Source: UBA967 sp044375555
Lineage (GTDB): Bacteria > Verrucomicrobiota > Verrucomicrobiia > Chthoniobacterales > Terrimicrobiaceae
Direction of reading: 5' to 3'
Length of the DNA stretch: 64,000 bases
Assembly (NCBI GenBank): GCA_044375555.1
Contig: JBILML010000014.1
Location: 4,046 to 68,045 of the forward strand
The stretch's first letter is position 1, and each line of letters begins with the position of its first letter. This document shows, piece after piece, positions 25,120 through 34,858 of the stretch. The notes beneath the pieces are model-generated. The model worked only from the letters and a program-made list of their open reading frames with translations, ran no database searches and had not been told where the DNA came from. The position numbers and the translations under genes were made by a program.

Positions 25120-25983
25120 TCAAGCCTGCTTTTCCGCGAGGAAGCCGTTTTCGAGGGTGGGGTGGCGGAAGCGGTAGCCGAGCGAAAGGGCTTTGGCGGG
25201 GCGCACGCGGATGCTGTCGAGCAGCAGTCGGGAAAGCTCGCCGAGCGCGAGGCGGAGGGCGAAGGCGGGCGCGGGAAAAATCGCGGGGCGGTGGAGGGCG
25301 CGGGCGAGGATTTGGGTGAAGTCGGAGTTGCGGACGGGGTCGGGATTCACGGCGTTGAGCGGGCCGTGGACGGCGTTGTTTTCGAGCGCCCACAGGATCA
25401 TTCCCGCGACATCATCGACATGGATGCAGCTCATCCACTGGCGGCCGCTGCCGAGCTTTCCGCCGAGGCCGAGTTTGAAAATGGGGGCGATCAAACGCAT
25501 CGCGCCGCCGGGTCCGGTGACGAAGCCGATTCGCAAAAGCACGGTGCGAACTCCGAGGTTTTCGGCGGGCTGCGCGGCGGCTTCCCAGGCCTCACAAACG
25601 CTGGCGAGAAAGCCGGTGCCGGCTGGCGAGGATTCGTCCACCGCGTTCTCGCCGGTGTCGCCGTAGAAGCCGATTGCGGAGGCGTTGACGAGCACGCGTG
25701 GGCCGCCATGGCGGAGGCTCTCGATGACGCGGCGGGTGGTCTCCACACGGCTGCGGAGGATTTCGTTTTTCTTGGATTTCGTCCAAAGCCCGAGGATCGG
25801 CTCGCCGGAGAGATTCACCACGGCGTCGAGGCCCGAAAAATCCAGCGGCCCATCGGCGAGGATTTGGCGGAAGCCCGCTGCGCCGCCGCGCGAGAACGGA
25901 ATGATCGTGTGGCCAGCGGTGGCCGCCATTTTGCAAAGCCGGGTGCCGACATAACCGCGCGCGCCGAGGATGCCGATGTTCAT
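25120..25983 (-). CDS. TIGR01777-family NAD-dependent epimerase (YfcH/SDR39U1-like)
   Basis: 287 residues. The nucleotide-binding motif is ILGARGYVGTRL. NLSGEPILGLWT, LVNASAIGFYGD and LRIGFVTGPGGAM are highly characteristic of the TIGR01777 family. The C-terminal DUF1731 part ends LSLGYRFRHPTLE. The biochemical substrate of the family is not established. Its ATG overlaps the stop of the upstream DUF192 gene, so the two form one transcript. Confidence 0.87.
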   Translation of the reverse strand: MNIGILGARGYVGTRLCKMAATAGHTIIPFSRGGAAGFRQILADGPLDFSGLDAVVNLSGEPILGLWTKSKKNEILRSRVETTRRVIESLRHGGPRVLVNASAIGFYGDTGENAVDESSPAGTGFLASVCEAWEAAAQPAENLGVRTVLLRIGFVTGPGGAMRLIAPIFKLGLGGKLGSGRQWMSCIHVDDVAGMILWALENNAVHGPLNAVNPDPVRNSDFTQILARALHRPAIFPAPAFALRLALGELSRLLLDSIRVRPAKALSLGYRFRHPTLENGFLAEKQA

Positions 25984-26492
25984 GGACTGGGTGCTGTGGG
26001 CTTTGGCAGACCTTCGAGGCGTTCTCCCGGCCAGATGTTGTTTTTTGTGAACCAGCCCTGCGGCATTTCGAGCGCGTAGGCGATATTTGGAAAGCGGCTG
26101 GGCACGGGTTTTTCGTTTCGCGGTTGCAGGTCGTGGAGTTCTTTGATGACGCCTGCAGGATCAATGTAGGCGATGGTGAGAGGCACCTCGGTGTTCTTCA
26201 TCCAGAAGCCAACGGGGCCGGAATCATCCATTACGAAAAGCATTCCGGAATCGGATGCGAGGGATTTTCGAAACATCAAACCGGCGGCGCGCTCGTGATC
26301 CTCGTCGGCCACTTCGGCGGTGATTTTTTTGGTGCCGATGCGGAGTTCGATGGCCGGCAAGGTAGGCTGTGGGCCGCTCTGCGCGGGGCATGGGAGTGGG
26401 TGAAAAAGGAATAGCGCGACCCACGCAAGCGCTGGGAAAATCAAATAATTTTTTCCGATATTGTTGACAGTTGGCTCAGAATTTGGAGACAT
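25980..26492 (-). CDS. Secreted DUF192 protein
   Basis: 170 residues from the ATG at 26490-26492. A signal-like segment (YLIFPALAWVALFLFHPLPCPAQSG) leads into a DUF192 domain with AAGLMFRKSL, GMLFVMDD, VGFWMKNTEVPLTIAYID and the closing ALEMPQGWF. The role of DUF192 proteins is not established, and they are typically exported. The frame is open far upstream on this strand, but that part is antisense to actA. It is divergent from the respiratory operon, with a 111-base gap. Confidence 0.82.
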   Translation of the reverse strand: MSPNSEPTVNNIGKNYLIFPALAWVALFLFHPLPCPAQSGPQPTLPAIELRIGTKKITAEVADEDHERAAGLMFRKSLASDSGMLFVMDDSGPVGFWMKNTEVPLTIAYIDPAGVIKELHDLQPRNEKPVPSRFPNIAYALEMPQGWFTKNNIWPGERLEGLPKPTAPSP

Positions 26493-26603
26493 ACGGCACC
26501 TTTCCCGAAAAAACATGTATTCGACTCTTCGCCGGCACGCAATTTTCCCGTCTCTTTTCTCGCGAGCTGGACTAGGCACAATCTGACGGCTCCGCACTGA
26601 CCC

Positions 26604-27257
26604 ATGGCGAACTTTTTTCCAAAATGGACCAACTGGCTTCCGCTGAAGCTGGTGATTTGCGTGGGGGCGATCGTGACCTTTATCGTCGGGGGACTCTGGT
26701 ATTACTTCACCCCGAAATACACCCGCGTCGGCTACGAGCCCACCCAGCCCGTGCCGTTCTCGCATGTGATCCATGTGCAGCAGCTCGGAATGGATTGCCG
26801 TTATTGCCACAGCTTCGTCGAAGTCGCCTCGCACTCGAATGTGCCGACCACCCAGACCTGCATGTCCTGCCACACGCAAATCAAGGCCGACAGCCCGAAA
26901 CTCGCCGCCGTGCGTGAGAGCTGGAAAACCGGCCAGCCCGTGAACTGGGTCCGCATCCACAAGGTTCCCGACTACACTTATTTCAACCACGCGGTGCATG
27001 TGAACCGCGGCGTGAGCTGCTACAGCTGCCACGGCGCGATCAACGAAATGAAGGTCGTCTACCAGCACGAGCCGCAAAGCATGAGCTGGTGCTTGGATTG
27101 CCACCGCGCCCCGGAAAACCATCTCCGCCCGCCCTCGGAAATCTACAATATGGCCTGGAAACCGACCGGCCAAGAGACCCAGCGCGAGATCGGCATGAAG
27201 TTCAAAGAGGAGTGGGAAGTGAACCCGCCCGTCACTTGCGGAGGCTGCCATCGATGA
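26604..27257 (+). CDS. actA: Alternative complex III subunit A, pentahaem cytochrome c
   Basis: 217 residues. One N-terminal transmembrane helix (LKLVICVGAIVTFIVGGLWYYF) is followed by five haem c motifs: CRYCH, CMSCH, CYSCH, CLDCH and CGGCH, as expected of ActA. It anchors on the periplasmic side and passes electrons from the iron-sulfur subunit to downstream carriers. It is the first gene of a respiratory operon running to 38500. Its stop overlaps the actB start (ATGA). Confidence 0.93.
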   Translation: MANFFPKWTNWLPLKLVICVGAIVTFIVGGLWYYFTPKYTRVGYEPTQPVPFSHVIHVQQLGMDCRYCHSFVEVASHSNVPTTQTCMSCHTQIKADSPKLAAVRESWKTGQPVNWVRIHKVPDYTYFNHAVHVNRGVSCYSCHGAINEMKVVYQHEPQSMSWCLDCHRAPENHLRPPSEIYNMAWKPTGQETQREIGMKFKEEWEVNPPVTCGGCHR

Positions 27258-30200
27258 AGAGAAATTTCCACCACCCGAAACCGGAGAAAAACCCACGCAT
27301 CTGGCGTAGCCTGCGTGAGTTGGAGAACGATCCACAGTTCGAGAAACAGCTCCAACAGGAATTTCCGCGCGGAGCCGATCTTTACGAGGACAGCGGACTT
27401 TCGAAGCGAGATTTCATCAAACTCATGGGCGCCTCGATCGCGCTCGCCGGCGTGGGCCTCACCGGTTGCCGCCGCCCCGATGCGTTCCTCGTTCCTTTCA
27501 CCAAAGGCGTGGAATACACGATTCCCGGCAAGTTTCTCTACTACGCGACCTCGATGCCGGCCCGTTACGGCGCCGTGCCATTGATCGCCACGACCAGCGA
27601 CGGACGCCCGACCAAGCTTGAAGGCAACCCGCTCCATCCGTTCTCGAATGGCGGAACGGATTCCTTTGCTCAGGCGGAAATCCTGAATCTCTACGATCCC
27701 CACCGCTCGAAAGAAATCACTGAAAAAGGCCAAGCCTCGAGCGACGACGCGTTTGACGCCTTCGTAAAATCCGTGGCTTCCGGCAATGGTCAGGGCCTCG
27801 CCATTTTGGCCGAGCCGGTCAGTTCGCCCACTCGCAACCGCCTCCGCGCGGATTTGCAGTCCAAGTTCCCAGACCTCCTCTGGGCGGAATATGATCCCCT
27901 CGCCGCTGCTCCTGCTGAAGCGGCTGCTGAGGCTTCGTTTGGCCCAAATGTTCGCCTCGTTCCGAATTTCAGCCGCGCCGACATTATCTTGGCGATCGAT
28001 AGCGATTTCCTGAATCCGATCGAAACCGGCATTGGTTACGCGCAGGGCTTTGCCGCTCGCCGCAATCCGGACCAAAAAGGCGCTCCGATGAACCGCCTGT
28101 ATGTCGTCGAGAACCACTACACGGTCACCGGCGGCATGGCCGACCACCGCCTGCGTTTGAAGGTCTCCGACATGGGCGAATTCGCCCGTCAACTCGGATT
28201 GGTCCTCGCCAAAGCCAGCGGCAACGCCAACTTGGCCGCCGTCGCCAACGCCGTTCCCGCTTCGCAAGCGTCCTTTGATCCCAAGTGGGTCGAAGAATGT
28301 GCCGCCGACCTCGCCAAGAATGGCGGTCGCTCGATTGTCGTCGCCGGTCCGCTCACGCCCGCCCCGGTGCAGGTTTTGGTCAACGCGATCAACAGCGCCC
28401 TCGGCAACATCGGCGCCACCATCGCAGCGGTCAAAACCGACGCTCCTGCCGCTGCCAGCATCGGCGATCTCGCGAAAGCGATCGACGCCGGCAAGGTAAA
28501 AGCCCTCTTCATTCTCGGCGGCAACCCCGCCCACAGCGCTCCGGCCGAACTGGGTTTCGCCAAACTTCTCGAGAAGGTCGCCGATACCGTTCATCTCGGA
28601 TTGTTCGAGGACGAAACCGCCAAAGTCTGCCGCTGGCATGTTCCGGCCGCCCATTTCCTCGAAGCCTGGGGCGATGTTCGCACTTTTGACGGCACCTACA
28701 CTTCGGTGCAACCGATGATCCTCCCGCTGTGGGGCGGTCGTTCGGAACTCGAGATTTTGAATGCGCTCAACGGCGCACCCGCTCCGGTCGGCCCAGCGTT
28801 GGTCCAAGCAACATTCACGCAGGTTGCCAAATCCACCGACCCTGCCGCTTGGAACGCCTTCCTCCGCGATGGCTTCCAACCCAATACGGCCTTCGCGCCA
28901 GTCCAAGCCTCTTTCAACGCCACCGCCGCCGCCAACCTCGCGAAGTCCGCGACCACCAAGTCGGATGGCTTGGAGTTGGTCTTCCTGCAAAGCCCGAGCG
29001 TGGATGATGGCCGCTACGCGAACAATTCCTGGCTCCTCGAGACTCCGGATTTTGTCACCAAGGTCACTTGGGACAACGCGATCCTCGTCAGCCCCGCCAC
29101 CGCTCTAAAACTCGGCATCAAGGCAAATAACTTCAATATTCTCGGAGACATCTCCGAGAAATTGGGCAACGACGTCAACTACGACTTGGTCGCTGACATC
29201 GTGGAAATTTCCGATGGCACGACCACCATCGAAGCCGCGGCGATCGTCGCTCCAGGCCACGCCGACAACTCGCTTTCCATCGCCTTGGGCTATGGACGCA
29301 AGGAAGTCTCCGCCTTGATGGATGGTGTGGGTTTCAATGCCTACCCGCTCCGCCGCTCGAACTGCATGCGCACCCTCGGCGGCGTGACCTGCAAAGTCAC
29401 CGACCGCGATTATCCGATTGCGCAAACGCAGGAGCACAAGAGCATGGAAGGCCGCGACCTCGTGCGCGAAGGCACCATCGAGCGCTACGAAAAAGATCAT
29501 ACCTTTGCCCAAACGATGGGCATGGATAGCCACATCCCGCCGAATATTTCTCTCTACACCCACCCCGAGTTGACCTCGAAGGAGCAGTGGGGCATGACGG
29601 TGGATCTCAATACCTGCACCGGTTGCAATGCCTGCGTCGTCGCGTGCCAGGCCGAGAACAATGTGCCGGTCGTCGGCAAGGACCAAGTCCGCAAAAACCG
29701 CGACATGGCCTGGATTCGCCTCGATCGTTATTTTGCCGGCGAAGCCGAAGATCCCGAAATGCTCACACAAGCCGTCATGTGCCAGCATTGTGAGAACGCT
29801 CCTTGCGAAACGGTTTGCCCGGTCAATGCCACGGTCCATAGCGAGGACGGCCTAAACCTGATGGCCTACAATCGCTGCATCGGCACCCGCTATTGCGCGA
29901 ACAACTGCCCTTGGAAAGTCCGCCGCTTCAACTATTTCGATTACAACCAGCGTCCGATCGACGAGCTCTACTGGGGTCCGCTCGCCAAGAAAGGCATGGC
30001 CGACAGCCTCAAGATGGCGAAAAACCCGAATGTCACCGTGCGCATGCGCGGCGTCATGGAAAAATGCACTTTCTGCATTCAGCGCATCGAGGAAGCCAAA
30101 ATCTCGCGTCTCGTCGAAGCCGGCCCAACCCCAGCCAGCGAGACACCGATCGCCAATTTCAAGGTCGCTTGCCAGCAGTCTTGCCCAAACGACTCGATTG

Positions 30201-30466
30201 TCTTCGGCAATGTCGCCGACCCGAATAGCCCGGTCAGCCGCCTTCGCAAGGACGACCGCGCGTATGTGATGTTCAAGTATTTGAATGTTGCGCCCCGCGT
30301 TTCCTACCTCGCTCGCATTCGCAACCCGAATCCTCAAATGCCCGGCGCCGATCAAGTCGGCATGGCCAACGGGGCCGGTCACCACGGCGCCCATGGCGAG
30401 GGGCATGATTCCCACAACGCCCAACCGCCCCATGGCGACGCCCACGCCGCTCCGGCCGCCCACTAA
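27254..30466 (+). CDS. actB: Alternative complex III subunit B, iron-sulfur/molybdopterin-like protein
   Basis: 1,070 residues. The N-terminus has a Tat-like signal (SKRDFIKLMGASIALAGVGL, with Lys-Arg in place of Arg-Arg) ending in TGC. A molybdopterin oxidoreductase-like domain follows that, in this family, holds no cofactor. The C-terminal ferredoxin-like domain has cysteine groups CTGCNACVVAC, CQHCENAPCETVCPV, CIGTRYCANNCPW, CTFCIQ and CQQSCPND, fitting three [4Fe-4S] and one [3Fe-4S] cluster. The end is His-rich (GHHGAHGEGHD). It takes electrons from quinol at ActC. The start overlaps actA; actC follows after 10 bases. Confidence 0.93.
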   Translation: MKRNFHHPKPEKNPRIWRSLRELENDPQFEKQLQQEFPRGADLYEDSGLSKRDFIKLMGASIALAGVGLTGCRRPDAFLVPFTKGVEYTIPGKFLYYATSMPARYGAVPLIATTSDGRPTKLEGNPLHPFSNGGTDSFAQAEILNLYDPHRSKEITEKGQASSDDAFDAFVKSVASGNGQGLAILAEPVSSPTRNRLRADLQSKFPDLLWAEYDPLAAAPAEAAAEASFGPNVRLVPNFSRADIILAIDSDFLNPIETGIGYAQGFAARRNPDQKGAPMNRLYVVENHYTVTGGMADHRLRLKVSDMGEFARQLGLVLAKASGNANLAAVANAVPASQASFDPKWVEECAADLAKNGGRSIVVAGPLTPAPVQVLVNAINSALGNIGATIAAVKTDAPAAASIGDLAKAIDAGKVKALFILGGNPAHSAPAELGFAKLLEKVADTVHLGLFEDETAKVCRWHVPAAHFLEAWGDVRTFDGTYTSVQPMILPLWGGRSELEILNALNGAPAPVGPALVQATFTQVAKSTDPAAWNAFLRDGFQPNTAFAPVQASFNATAAANLAKSATTKSDGLELVFLQSPSVDDGRYANNSWLLETPDFVTKVTWDNAILVSPATALKLGIKANNFNILGDISEKLGNDVNYDLVADIVEISDGTTTIEAAAIVAPGHADNSLSIALGYGRKEVSALMDGVGFNAYPLRRSNCMRTLGGVTCKVTDRDYPIAQTQEHKSMEGRDLVREGTIERYEKDHTFAQTMGMDSHIPPNISLYTHPELTSKEQWGMTVDLNTCTGCNACVVACQAENNVPVVGKDQVRKNRDMAWIRLDRYFAGEAEDPEMLTQAVMCQHCENAPCETVCPVNATVHSEDGLNLMAYNRCIGTRYCANNCPWKVRRFNYFDYNQRPIDELYWGPLAKKGMADSLKMAKNPNVTVRMRGVMEKCTFCIQRIEEAKISRLVEAGPTPASETPIANFKVACQQSCPNDSIVFGNVADPNSPVSRLRKDDRAYVMFKYLNVAPRVSYLARIRNPNPQMPGADQVGMANGAGHHGAHGEGHDSHNAQPPHGDAHAAPAAH

Positions 30467-30476
30467 GGTTTAAGAA

Positions 30477-31889
30477 ATGTCCAACGCCACCGCCGAACAT
30501 CCCGAGCACCTTACGGAAGACGACAAACAACTCGTCCGCAAACCGCTTGTGCTTAACAACCGCACGATGGGTTGGATCAGCGATTACATCAGCTCGATCG
30601 TCGAGGGCAAGACGCCGACCTGGTGGTATATCTCGATGGCGATCACCGTGCCGCTCACGCTCATGTGCTTGGCGCTCTTGGGTTACCTCATCTCGACTGG
30701 TGTCGGCGTTTGGGGAAACAACCACCCCATCGGCTGGGCATGGGACATCACGAACTTCGTGTTCTGGATCGGTATCGGCCACGCAGGCACGCTCATTTCG
30801 GCGATTCTTTTCCTGACCCGCCAGAAGTGGCGCACCTCGATCAACCGTGCTGCCGAGGCGATGACCCTATTCGCCGTCGTCTGCGCCGGCATTTATCCCG
30901 CCCTGCATGTCGGCCGCGTTTGGATGGCCTGGTGGCTGGCCCCGGTTCCCAACGCGAATGCGATCTGGCAAAACTTCCGCTCGCCGCTCTTGTGGGATGT
31001 GTTCGCGGTTTCAACCTACTTCACCGTGTCGGTGCTCTTCTGGTATACCGGCCTCATCCCCGACCTCGCCACCCTGCGCGATCGTTGCACCACGAAAATC
31101 CGCAAATTCATCTACGGCGTCCTCGCCCTCGGCTGGCGCGGCGGCAACCGCCAATGGCGCCACTACGAGATGGCCTACCTGATCCTCGCCGGCCTCTCGA
31201 CCCCGCTCGTGCTTTCAGTGCACTCGGTCGTGTCCTTCGATTTCGCGACATCGGTCGTTCCTGGTTGGCACACCACGATTTTCCCGCCCTACTTCGTCGC
31301 CGGCGCCATTTTCGGTGGTTTCGCGATGGTGCTCACCATCATGATTCCGGCTTGCGCGATCTACAAGCCGCTCCATGACCTCGTGACAACGGACCATGTG
31401 AACAAGATGTGCAAAATCATCCTGCTCACGGGATCCATCGTCGGCTACGCCTACTTGATGGAGCTGTTCGTGGCTTGGTATAGCGCGAACCCCTACGAGC
31501 GCGCGGCCTTCTGGTATCGCGCCTTCGGTCCCTACTGGTGGGCCTACTGGTCGATGATGTTCTGCAATGTCGTCGCCCCGCAGATTTTCTGGTTCAAATA
31601 CTTCCGCACCCATCTCCTTTGGGTCTGGGTGATCGTCCAATTCCCGAATGCCGGCATGTGGTTCGAGCGTTTCGTCATCATCGCCACCACGCTCGCCCGG
31701 GATTTCACCCCATCGGCTTGGGGAATGTTCCACCCGACCTGGGTCGATATTTGCACTTTCATCGGCACCTTTGGATTGTTCGGAACACTCTTCCTGCTCT
31801 TTATTCGATTCCTTCCAATGATTTGTATGTTCGAAGTCAAAGCCGTCCTGCCCGAAGCGGACCCACACCACGGGGAGGCGCATCACTAA
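30477..31889 (+). CDS. actC: Alternative complex III subunit C, NrfD-like quinol-binding membrane protein
   Basis: 470 residues with about ten transmembrane helices. The opening (TRKPL-like VRKPLVLNNRTMGWISDYIS) and IGIGHAGTLISAILFLTRQ match the NrfD/PsrC family, the quinol-oxidising subunit of ACIII. The soluble tail ends in a His-rich stretch (ADPHHGEAHH). It sits between actB and actD, as in known act operons. Confidence 0.92.
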   Translation: MSNATAEHPEHLTEDDKQLVRKPLVLNNRTMGWISDYISSIVEGKTPTWWYISMAITVPLTLMCLALLGYLISTGVGVWGNNHPIGWAWDITNFVFWIGIGHAGTLISAILFLTRQKWRTSINRAAEAMTLFAVVCAGIYPALHVGRVWMAWWLAPVPNANAIWQNFRSPLLWDVFAVSTYFTVSVLFWYTGLIPDLATLRDRCTTKIRKFIYGVLALGWRGGNRQWRHYEMAYLILAGLSTPLVLSVHSVVSFDFATSVVPGWHTTIFPPYFVAGAIFGGFAMVLTIMIPACAIYKPLHDLVTTDHVNKMCKIILLTGSIVGYAYLMELFVAWYSANPYERAAFWYRAFGPYWWAYWSMMFCNVVAPQIFWFKYFRTHLLWVWVIVQFPNAGMWFERFVIIATTLARDFTPSAWGMFHPTWVDICTFIGTFGLFGTLFLLFIRFLPMICMFEVKAVLPEADPHHGEAHH

Positions 31890-31890
31890 T

Positions 31891-32451
31891 ATGGAAGCCG
31901 TTGGAAATCCCACAGCACCTGTTTACGGAGTCGCCGCTGAGTTTCAGTGCGCCCGCGATCTCTACCACGCCGCCGAAAAAATCCGCGATGCCGGATTTTC
32001 CAAATGGGATGTCTTTTCCCCGTTCCCGATTCACGGAATGGACGAAGCCATGGGCCTCAAGCGCTCGATCCTCGGTAAAGTCGTCTTCTTCGGAGGTCTC
32101 ACCGGCTTCCTCACCGCAGTTACGATGGAGTTCGGAACCTCCTCGTTCCTCTACCCACTCATCGTCGCCGGCAAGCCGACCAACCTCTACACCGTGCCGG
32201 CATTCTTCCCGGTGATGTTCGAGTTGACCATCCTCATCTCGGCCTTCACAGCGGTCTTCGGCATGCTGATCATGAACGGCCTGCCGCGCCTCAACCACCA
32301 ACTCTTCAACTGGGACCGATTCAAAAAAGTCACCGAGGACAAATTCTTCGTCGCCATTGAGTCCGAGGACCCGAAATTCTCCACCCGCTCGGTGCAGGAT
32401 TTCCTCGAATCCCTCGGCGGAACCAACATCACCACCATCCACGGAGACTAA
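31891..32451 (+). CDS. actD: Alternative complex III subunit D (DUF3341)
   Basis: 186 residues. VYGVAAEFQCARDLYHAAEKI and YDVFSPFPIHGMDEAMG-like KWDVFSPFPIHGMD are diagnostic of DUF3341. Two transmembrane helices lie in the middle (VVFFGGLTGFLTAV and ILISAFTAVFGMLI). ActD is a structural membrane subunit without cofactors. It starts one base after actC ends. Confidence 0.92.
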   Translation: MEAVGNPTAPVYGVAAEFQCARDLYHAAEKIRDAGFSKWDVFSPFPIHGMDEAMGLKRSILGKVVFFGGLTGFLTAVTMEFGTSSFLYPLIVAGKPTNLYTVPAFFPVMFELTILISAFTAVFGMLIMNGLPRLNHQLFNWDRFKKVTEDKFFVAIESEDPKFSTRSVQDFLESLGGTNITTIHGD

Positions 32452-32457
32452 TCGGGC

Positions 32458-33156
32458 ATGCTCAAATACTTCTTCTCCATTTTCGCTCTGGTGGTCGTCC
32501 TGGTGGTGACTGTCGCCGGCTTCCGCGGACAAAAATTCCAGAAACCACCCATCGAGCTTTTTCCGGACATGGATGACCAGCCAAAGGTCAAAGCCCAATC
32601 GCCCAGCGAGTTTTTCGCCGATGGCCGGGGCAACCGCCAACCGATCGCGGGAACTGTCCCGCTCGGCTACGCGATGCCCATGCACAAGGATGTTGATGGC
32701 TCGACCGGCGAGTCACCCAGCCCCTACAAGCAGGTGAAATTTTCGAACGGCGTGTCCTATTTCGATACCGGCCGATTCGACAACCAGTGGGGGACCGGCA
32801 TCCCAGTGAACGAAGTCACCCCGGAGTTCATCGCTCGCGGCCAAGAACGCTACGCGATCTCCTGCCAAGTCTGCCACGGAGACACTGGAGCTGGAAACGG
32901 CATCGCCGGCAAATACGGCCTCGTCGCCATCGCCAATCTCCACCAATCCCGCATCCGCGACATGGCGGACGGTGAAATCTTCAACACCATCACCCATGGA
33001 AAAAACACCATGATGGGCTACGGCGACCGCATCCAAGTGCAGGACCGCTGGGCGATCGTTGCCTATATCCGCGCCCTCCAACTCTCGCAAGGCGGTGCCG
33101 CGATCAATGATGTTCCGCCCGCTGAACGGGCCCAACTCGAAGCGCAGAAACAATGA
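32458..33156 (+). CDS. actE: Alternative complex III subunit E, monohaem cytochrome c
   Basis: 232 residues. An N-terminal membrane anchor (LKYFFSIFALVVVLVVTVAGF) is followed by a periplasmic domain with one haem motif, CQVCHGDTGAGNG, and a candidate axial methionine in NTMMGYG. The conserved approach QPIAGTVPLGYAM is typical of ActE. It should accept electrons from ActA. The stop overlaps the actF start (ATGA). Confidence 0.92.
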   Translation: MLKYFFSIFALVVVLVVTVAGFRGQKFQKPPIELFPDMDDQPKVKAQSPSEFFADGRGNRQPIAGTVPLGYAMPMHKDVDGSTGESPSPYKQVKFSNGVSYFDTGRFDNQWGTGIPVNEVTPEFIARGQERYAISCQVCHGDTGAGNGIAGKYGLVAIANLHQSRIRDMADGEIFNTITHGKNTMMGYGDRIQVQDRWAIVAYIRALQLSQGGAAINDVPPAERAQLEAQKQ

Positions 33157-34352
33157 GCAGCAGCCACGAACCATCCCAACCCGGCAGCCACATGTTTGAT
33201 TACAAGCATGTCGGCGGTCGTTTCCTCGGCCTCGTCGCACTGGCCTTTGTCTCGTTTGCCGCCGTTGGTTTTGGCGCCTTCAGCGACACCAAGCAATTCG
33301 CCTTCTCCTACCTCTTCGCTTTCACCTTCTTCCTCACGATCTGCATGGGTGGGCTTTTCTGGACGCTTGTCCACCACGCCGTCGATGCGGAGTGGAGCGT
33401 AGTCGTCCGTCGCCAGACAGAAAATATGGCCAGCCTTTTGATCATAATGGGTGTGCTTTTCATCCCACTGATCTTTGTGGCTCCAAAGCTGTGGTATTGG
33501 ATGACCAAACTCCCCGGCCAAGACATCCTCCTCGATGAGAAGTGGCCCTACCTCACCAAGGAATTCTTCTGGATTCGTGCGGCCTTCTATTTCCTTTTCT
33601 TCGGCATCGCCGCGACATGGCTCCGCGCCAACTCGATCTACCAAGACACCTGCGGCTCCGCTCGTTACACCTTGTTGAACCGCAAGATCACTTTCGCCAG
33701 CCTGCCGCTTTTCGCCGTGTGTCTGACCTTCGCCGCCGTGGATTGGCTCATGGGCCTCGACTACCACTGGTTCTCAACCATGTGGGGCGTCTATATTTTC
33801 GCCGGAACCGCCCTCAGCAGCCTCTGCGTGCTGGTCCTCATCATCACCGCCCTGCGAAACGCCGGATATCTCCAAAATATCGTTTCGCTCGAGCATTACC
33901 ACATCATGGGCAAGCTCATGCTGGCCTTCACGATTTTCTGGGCCTACATCGGATTCAGCCAATACATGCTCATTTGGTATGCGAACATCCCTGAAGAGAC
34001 TGTCTACTTCCTGCGCCGCAACACCGAGACTTGGCAAATCCTCAGCACCGCCCTCGTCGTAGGACACTTCTTCGTGCCCTTCCTGCTCTTGTTGTTTAAC
34101 TTCGGCAAGAAAAGCCCAGCTTTCCTCTGCGGAATGGCTCTGTGGATTCTTTCTATGCACCTCCTCGATGTCTATGTCATCGTGCTCCCCGCCTTGCACA
34201 AAGCCGGCGTGGTCGTGAGCTGGCTCGATATCGCGTGCCTGATCGCCATCGGAAGCACCCTCGCCGCCGTTTTCCTGAAACGCCTCGGAGACGCCCCGCT
34301 TTGGCCACTTCGCGACCCGCGCCTTAAAAAATCGATTGCCTTGAAGAACTGA
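33153..34352 (+). CDS. actF: Alternative complex III subunit F, polytopic membrane protein
   Basis: 399 residues with about ten hydrophobic segments. Conserved family stretches include FSYLFAFTFFLTICMGGLFW, followed by LVHHAVDAEWSVVVRR, and later FWAYIGFSQYMLIWYANIPEE, here split to note only the key parts: HHAVDAEWS and AYIGFSQYML. It is the second NrfD-like membrane subunit, of proton-pathway type. The last A of its TGA is the first base of the next ATG. Confidence 0.92.
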   Translation: MSSSHEPSQPGSHMFDYKHVGGRFLGLVALAFVSFAAVGFGAFSDTKQFAFSYLFAFTFFLTICMGGLFWTLVHHAVDAEWSVVVRRQTENMASLLIIMGVLFIPLIFVAPKLWYWMTKLPGQDILLDEKWPYLTKEFFWIRAAFYFLFFGIAATWLRANSIYQDTCGSARYTLLNRKITFASLPLFAVCLTFAAVDWLMGLDYHWFSTMWGVYIFAGTALSSLCVLVLIITALRNAGYLQNIVSLEHYHIMGKLMLAFTIFWAYIGFSQYMLIWYANIPEETVYFLRRNTETWQILSTALVVGHFFVPFLLLLFNFGKKSPAFLCGMALWILSMHLLDVYVIVLPALHKAGVVVSWLDIACLIAIGSTLAAVFLKRLGDAPLWPLRDPRLKKSIALKN

Positions 34353-34858
34353 TGGATACCACATCCCATAACGAAAAGAAAAAATCCGAGGCCTGGTTTT
34401 TCATCCTCGGCATAGGCCTCATAGCCCTGTTCTTGCTGGCAACCAATCTCTTCCGTGGCGGATACTCGGCGACCACCGATCCCGAAGATTCTGCTCGCGA
34501 TGCGGAGCGTGTGAAAAACCTCGCCGACCTCCAGGCCGAAAACGAGAAAAAACTCAATAGCTACGCTTGGGTGGATCAGGCTAAAGGAAGCGTCCAAATC
34601 CCCATCAATCAAGCCATGACCCTCGTCTTGGCCAAGCTGAACTCGACCAAACCCGCCCCGGCCTATCCTGTAGTGGATAATACCGGCCAACCCGTGCCGC
34701 CCACGCGTCTTGCGACACCAGCCGGTACTGCCGACACCTCGGATGACCTTCCACAGGGGAAAAGCGACGCCGATGCTGGCGCCAATGCCTTAGCCGCTCC
34801 GGTTGATAAAACAGAAGCCAAGGCCGGGAAAACCAAAAAATCGAAAACCCAACAATGA
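34352..34858 (+). CDS. Small membrane-anchored protein of the act operon
   Basis: 168 residues. After a charged start, one transmembrane helix (AWFFILGIGLIALFLLATNLF) is followed by a periplasmic part with LNSYAWVDQAKGSVQIPI and NQAMTLVLAKL, then an alanine/lysine-rich low-complexity tail. The YAWVD ... V-IPI-AM pattern recalls short proteins encoded in other oxidase clusters, but I cannot name the family. It overlaps actF by one base and the CcoN-like gene by four, so it is translated as part of the respiratory operon. An assembly or linker role is a guess. Confidence 0.75.
   Translation: MDTTSHNEKKKSEAWFFILGIGLIALFLLATNLFRGGYSATTDPEDSARDAERVKNLADLQAENEKKLNSYAWVDQAKGSVQIPINQAMTLVLAKLNSTKPAPAYPVVDNTGQPVPPTRLATPAGTADTSDDLPQGKSDADAGANALAAPVDKTEAKAGKTKKSKTQQ

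Noticed and set aside
27143..28990. 615-residue minus-strand open frame opposite actB
   Set aside because: An antisense frame caused by high GC and codon bias; no recognisable domain, while actB on the other strand is unmistakable.
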